NCBI GenBank assembly: GCA_000151295.1 | Contig: GG745330.1 | Location: 1,834,201 to 1,878,531, forward strand | Direction: 5' to 3' | DNA from: Allomyces macrogynus ATCC 38327 | Lineage: Eukaryota > Blastocladiomycota > Blastocladiomycetes > Blastocladiales > Blastocladiaceae | DNA: 44,331 nucleotides | Shown here: piece by piece, positions 40,462 to 44,331 of the stretch | Numbering within the stretch: the first letter of the stretch is position 1 | Layout: every line of letters begins with the position of its first letter | Notes under the pieces: generated by a model | The model's database searches: none | Seen by the model: only the letters and a program-made list of their open reading frames with translations | Told to the model about the DNA's origin: nothing | Made by a program: the position numbers and the translations under genes

Positions 40462-41789
40462 TTAAACGCCCGGCCCTGGTGTCTTGCCCGGCCCCATGCT
40501 GTCCAAATACTCATTCAGCGCCACTAACTGCCCCGGCGTCAACGCCAGCAGGTTCAACTGGAGCGCGAAAACCTGCGGCGGTGCGTCTTTACGCGTCAAC
40601 GTGAGCGCGGCCGGCTCCAGACGAGAATCCATCGTGCACACGAATAGCATCACATCGGCCGTCTGGGACACGTCGAGCGCCTTGAGCCGCGTCATGATCT
40701 CGTCTACGGCCACCGCGCGGGAAACTGGGCGCAACGGCAAGGCTGGTGGTGCGGGTGCGCGCGCGCCAGCCACGATCGGCGGTAGCGGCCGCATTCGGTG
40801 CGAGAAGTCGCGCCGCGGTCTTGGTCGTGTTCGACGGGACCACTGCCGACCGGTTCTGCGGCCCCGTTCCCGGCAACGGTGAGAGTCGGATCGGGGCCGG
40901 TGGGAGCGCGAACATCGCTGAGGGCGGCGGCGCGCATGCGGGTTGCGCCGTGGTCGCTGGGCGTGATGACGTGACCGTGGGGAGACGGCGCACGGGCGTG
41001 ATCGCGACGGGGAGACTGCTCGGTCTCGTCGCGGGCGGTGCGCGAGCGGGCGTCGTCGGTACTGGCACCGGCATGCGCCGTGGCGTGGTCGCGGGGGGTG
41101 GCGCCGACGCGGCTGCGGCCCCTTCACGGCCGGGTCCGGTCATGGTCGGCGCTCGGAGGTGCAGATGCACGCGCGGCCCGAGCCGGAGCGCTGGTTGCGG
41201 GAGCCGAGAACGCCGATGTCGCCGAGGGAGAAGGTGAACTTTCGGTCCAAGTCGAAGGACCGTTCGTCAAGGAGGATGCGCGTGCTGACGCGGTCGAGGA
41301 ACTCGTGCGCATGGGTGCGGCCGTGGTCAGCATGCGCTTGGCCGGCACGCGATGCGACGGGACCGCGGCCGATGCAGCCGGAGTTCATTGACAAGGCACT
41401 CGCCTCGTCGTCCGATGCTTGCGGCTCGTCGCCCGAGTTGAGCGCGTAGTCATTCGTATCGTCGTCGCCGTCTATCTCTGACGTCGGGTGGTTGGCCTTG
41501 ATGGCCTGGACTTACTCTGGAACTGTGACTTGCTCTGGAACGGTGATTTACTCTGGAACGGTGATTTACTCTGGAACGGTGATTTACTCTGGAATGGTGG
41601 CCGTGCTTGTGGACCACACCGGCCGTCGCCAACTCGTGTCAACGTGAGTTGCCTGAGACATTGAGGTGCTTGTTGGAGTAGGCGCCGAGGGAATGCCAGA
41701 TTCTTTGGCGTAGGACGTTCCACTGATAATAACCCGGCCAACTCACAGTCCTCGCAGCTGCGTTGCGCATCGGGGCTGCAACCACCCAT
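40462..41789 (-). CDS. Hypothetical disordered protein with conserved-looking C-terminus
   Basis: The exon structure is uncertain. The C-terminal part (about 40770-40462) reads as a folded domain: VDEIMTRLKALDVSQTADVM, LFVCTMDSRLEPAALTLTRK, FALQLNLLALTPGQLVALNE, ending GPGV and a stop. Upstream, Pro/Ala/Thr-rich frames (such as RRMPVPVPTTPARAPPATRP) and an acidic segment (SEIDGDDDTNDYALNSGDEP, near 41460) look coding but lie in different frames, so introns or a shift must separate them. A 5' exon may contain SGIPSAPTPTSTSMSQATHV (near 41680), ending at an array of donor-like repeats (41516-41597). I do not recognise the family. A Met at 41789 (MGGCSPDAQ) is one possible start. Confidence 0.4.
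41516..41597 (-). repeat. 18-bp minisatellite, about 4.5 copies, with splice-like ends
   Basis: On the minus strand the unit is GTAAATCACCGTTCCAGA: three exact copies, then a variant opening GCAAGT, followed directly by GTAAGTCCAG. Each unit thus begins like a 5' splice site and ends like a 3' splice site. In another frame the array would code for repeated Pro-Phe-Gln-Ser-Lys-Ser. Confidence 0.9.
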
Positions 41790-42354
41790 ATTTTACTCAC
41801 AAACCGCGCGCGACGTGCGTTGGCGCGCGCTGGCGCAGCGGGACGAGAAGTTGATGGGCTGGCGGGTGCTGGGAAGGGTCACAGATCGTGTCGCGCGCGA
41901 TGGATCGTCGGAGGTGCCGCGGCGCGAGTGGACCACGGCGCCGACGCATGTGGGGTCAAAAGGGGGTGCAATCCAATCCAGCACAGTGAGCCGCGGCCAT
42001 AGGGTGCTAGAACCGTTGAAAGAGGTCATTTCTCCTTTCCTGTCACATCCCACCAACACGGGGCACGCACGAGTTCAACAGCATGGAGAAATGTATTGCG
42101 TTACAACGAAGGTTGTGGTGGTTGTGGTTGTGGTGGTTGTGGTGGTTGTGGTGGTTGTGGTGGTTGTGGTGTTGATCAAATCAACAAGACCCAAGGAAAC
42201 GAGAAGAAAACCTCGAACGTTACACGCGCGCGGCATGGCGCAGCGTGCGCTCCTCCTGGGCTCCTGCCGAGATCACGGCGCCCATCAGCGACCCGCGACG
42301 GCCTCGCACAACATGTACGGCCTCGCGCGACCTGGCGCAGCCCAAACCGCGCGC
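41790..42354. other. Spacer downstream of HSP12-type gene
   Basis: 565 bases. Contains the GGTTGTGGT microsatellite (42111-42174) near the HSP12-type 3' end and otherwise no convincing exon. Confidence 0.4.
42111..42174 (+). repeat. GGTTGTGGT microsatellite
   Basis: About seven imperfect 9-base units of GGTTGTGGT, about 180 bases beyond the stop codon of the HSP12-type gene. It is G-rich on the plus strand. Confidence 0.9.
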
Positions 42355-42946
42355 TTACTTGCCAAAGGCATGGCCCAACTTCTCGAGCAGCCCCTCCTGG
42401 TTCGAATCGGTCGTCGTGGTCGTCGTCGACGTCGACGAGTGCGTCGTCGCGTGCGGGTTGTTGTGGCCTGTCGCCGAGTCCCACGTGTCGCGTGCCGTGT
42501 CGGTCGCCGACTGCCACATGTCGGTCGCCTTGGCGCGCATGCCTGTCGCGTCGGACCCTTCGGTCGCGTCGCGCACGGCGTCGGCTGCCGTCTGCGTGTA
42601 CGACCGCTCCGACGACGGCTCGGCGTAAGCCTGTGCCTTGTCGACCTTACCGCGCAGCTGGTGGAGACGGGAGGGGCGCGTTGGTCAGTCGGGTCCGTGG
42701 GTGGTGGATCGGCGTCGGAAGTGTCGGCGCGAGCAGGGTGAAGAGGGTGAAGTGGCAGCCGTGGGCGTCGATCGCGTCGCATCGAGTCCCAAGGGGCACG
42801 GAGCGACGTGCCGGTCGAGACAAAGGGGAAGCCTCGCTCGCGACACGCACCTTCTCCTGCGCAATCTGATTGTCGTCCTTGAGCGACTGCGGCGTGATCG
42901 CGGCCTTGGCGCGCTCCGTGAGAGACTGGCGAGACGTGTCCGACAT
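42355..42946 (-). CDS. HSP12: HSP12/HSP9-type small stress protein
   Basis: Exons 42946-42851 and 42657-42355 give 132 residues. The N-terminus MSDTSRQSLTERAKAAITPQ matches the MSD.GR..F..KA.E...P.S start of yeast Hsp12 and fungal HSP9/HSP12 proteins. The rest is hydrophilic and helix-prone, with repeated polar blocks (AKATDMWQSATDTARDTWDS) and a Thr/Ser tract, ending LLEKLGHAFGK. Yeast Hsp12 is a stress-induced, intrinsically unfolded protein that becomes helical on membranes and stabilises them; stress induction here is inferred. A TATAAA site lies about 130 bases upstream. Confidence 0.85.
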
Positions 42947-43000
42947 GGTTGGTGGTTGGATGGTTGGTTGGATGGTTGGTTGGTTGGTGGTGGGTGGGGT
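42947..43000 (-). repeat. CCAAC/CCATCC tract directly before the HSP12-type start
   Basis: Plus strand shows GGTTGG, GGATGG and GGTGGT words in tandem. On the transcribed strand this is an A/C-rich leader of CCAAC and CCATC units ending at the start codon, probably the 5' untranslated region. Confidence 0.8.
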
Positions 43001-43074
43001 GGATCGCGGTGGCGGTGCTCGTCGTTGTCGTCGAACTTGGGTACAGAGGAAGGGCGGCCGGGTCGTGCGCGAGT

Positions 43075-43080
43075 TTTATA
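43075..43080 (-). promoter_or_regulatory. TATA box of the HSP12-type gene
   Basis: TATAAA on the minus strand, about 130 bases upstream of the start codon at 42946. A TATA box fits a stress-inducible promoter; no heat-shock element was clearly seen nearby. Confidence 0.55.
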
Positions 43081-43599
43081 CCTCGGCGGCAGAGTCGTGC
43101 TGGTTCCCGCGTGCCGTGGCCGGGTGGATCAGCCATCGACAAGGGGACTCGCGTGCGCCGGTGCTGGTGCGCGAACCAGCGGGCAAAGAGGCAATCGCAC
43201 CAATCGCGCGATCGCCGCAAGTAGCGCGCTTGACGTGGCCGTGCGCTCGCGCGGCGCGGAGGCTGTGGGACCGGCCGCCGCGCAGCCCTTGGAACGCGAC
43301 GCTCGTGCCGTTGACGAGGCGTGCGAGACGTGTTTTGGTCGCGTTGGCAGGGATTGGTTCGCCTGAACTGCCACTGACCGACGACGCGGACGGCGCGCTG
43401 ACGCCGAGCATCCGCCTTCAACCGTCGAGTGTCCACCTTCGCCCGCCGAATATCCACCTTCGCCCGCTGAGTACCATCTTCGCTGCCGAATGTCTACCGT
43501 GGGCACTACCGGCACCACTGACGGCCACGACGACTGCTCATTCACGTCGCGCACGACCAAAAATAATGATGCAGAGGCGAAGATAAAAACTACAAAATG
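43081..43599. other. Spacer between HSP12-type promoter and UBL3-like 3' end
   Basis: 519 bases holding upstream promoter sequence and a 21-base repeat. A minus-strand frame with Tyr-Ser-Ala-Gly-Glu-Gly-Gly repeats is open here but lacks other support. Confidence 0.4.
43411..43495. repeat. Degenerate 21-bp tandem repeat, about 3.7 copies
   Basis: Consecutive units such as TCCACCTTCGCCCGCCGAAT and TCCACCTTCGCCCGCTGAGT (first 20 bases shown), with earlier and later units more diverged. The multiple-of-three length keeps an open minus-strand frame, but coding use is unproven. Confidence 0.75.
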
Positions 43600-44331
43600 T
43601 TACATGATAATACACGCAGCAAAGCACCCGGCCATGACGGCCACGTCGCGCTGCCGCCGTGGGTCGTTGTCGTCGTCCGTGGCCGACCCAGCTCCGGCGA
43701 GTCCACTGGCCTTGGCGGCGGCGGCCTCGTCTTCCGAGCGAAGACGTGTCAGTTCGTGATCCGACCGGAATTGCGCGTGGAGGGTGAGACGCGATGCGTA
43801 CCTTCTCTCACGCGCTTTGGGTCGGGCGGGCCCACGAGCAAGTGCACGACGGTCGTCTCGCCCGGGGCAATGTGCGATTCTAGATCGGTCCGACAAAAAA
43901 GGGGGAGCGATGGCGCGAGTGATCAGTCGAGGGTCGCCGGGTTGGTGCGGGACTTCACCGCACTCCTGAAGGCACGCGTCGCATCGTGTACCTTGCAGCG
44001 TCACGTTGTCGTCGAGGAACTTGCCGAGATGCAGCAGCCTGAGCTGGCTGACGTGCGTGGGCCGGTCACCGGGCCATTCTACGACCAGAGCAGCGTCAGC
44101 GCTAGCGCACGGCGCGTGCGGCACGCGCGCGCATCCGACGGCGGTAGGTACCGGACGGCCACGCGGCGAGCACGGCGGCCTTGACGCCCTTGACGGCCGT
44201 GGTCGCGTCAAACAGCCATCCGGTGCGGCGGTCGCCGCTGACGAGCAGGAGTGTCAGGCAGACTTTGGATGGTGGGACGGGCGCATCGCTGGGGGATGAC
44301 GATGCGGCAGAGGCGGGGGTCGCTGGCTTCG
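43600..44331 (-). CDS. UBL3: UBL3/MUB-like prenylated ubiquitin-fold protein (5' partial)
   Basis: Exons in the window: 44331-44152, 44078-43992, 43879-43802 and 43730-43600, all in phase. The ubiquitin fold starts KVCLTLLLVSGDRRTGWLFD, matching the ILVSGKTKEF..SP start of UBL3. It goes on with VKAAVLAAWPS, EWPGDRPTHVSQLRLLHLGK, FLDDNVTLQ and SHIAPGETTVVHLLVG (UBL3: LRLIYQGRFL..NVTL and G.TTVMHLV). After an Ala/Asp linker the protein ends Cys-Ile-Ile-Met, a CaaX box for prenylation, as in plant MUBs and animal UBL3. These proteins are membrane-anchored, not conjugated, and bind E2 enzymes or direct cargo into vesicles. The start lies beyond the right edge; the visible N-terminal part is Ser/Pro/Ala-rich. 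Confidence 0.85.

Noticed and set aside
41516..41597. CRISPR-like array
   Set aside because: Units are directly adjacent without spacers, and the genome is eukaryotic.

Overview
The window is a gene-dense, high-GC piece of a eukaryotic nuclear genome. Most genes carry short spliceosomal introns (about 60-95 bases), usually opening GTACG or GTGCG and closing CAG or TAG. The gene content is fungal: a TFIIIC B-block subunit, TOM70, MSP1, an HSP12-type protein and fungal-style beta-carbonic anhydrases. A calcyphosin-like protein, a class C-type seven-helix receptor and a prenylated UBL3-type ubiquitin-fold protein point towards a zoosporic, early-diverging fungus. A Blastocladiomycota-like (Allomyces-like) source is my best guess; it is an inference, not proven here. 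All gene models below were joined by hand from donor and acceptor sites and reading frame.

Layout. 1-2028 (-): calcyphosin-like protein, cut by the left edge. 2550-8541 (+): largest TFIIIC subunit. 8637-9969: two unrecognised coding remnants with broken frames. 10507-13711 (-): DNA ligase I, 11 exons. 14192-16585 (+): BTB-like/leucine-rich-repeat-like protein. 16771-18967 (-) and 19471-21090 (+): TOM70 and MSP1, head to head, both mitochondrial outer-membrane proteins. 21370-21981 (-): small YABBY-type HMG-box protein. 22723-23572 (-): three-LIM protein. 23971-26877 (-): two tandem F-box/membrane paralogues, the upstream one broken. 27585-33194 (+): a 1,643-residue receptor with a beta-helix ectodomain, an EGF-like module, seven class C-type helices and a C-terminal PH-like domain. 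33524-34871 (-): BCKDH E1-beta. 35558-36557 and 38535-39566 (-): two beta-carbonic anhydrases flanking a TMEM69/DUF3429 membrane protein (37051-37969). 40462-41789 (-): an uncertain disordered protein. 42355-42946 (-): HSP12/HSP9-type stress protein. 43600-44331 (-): UBL3/MUB-like protein, cut by the right edge.

Several genes serve the mitochondrion (TOM70 import receptor, MSP1 extraction ATPase, BCKDH E1-beta, probably the TMEM69-like protein), but there is no operon-like logic. The most unusual locus is the receptor at 27.6-33.2 kb. Its combination of modules, and a run of six internal exons that are all phase 1-1 and code for stretches of the beta-helix with junctions just before an Asn, look worth real follow-up.
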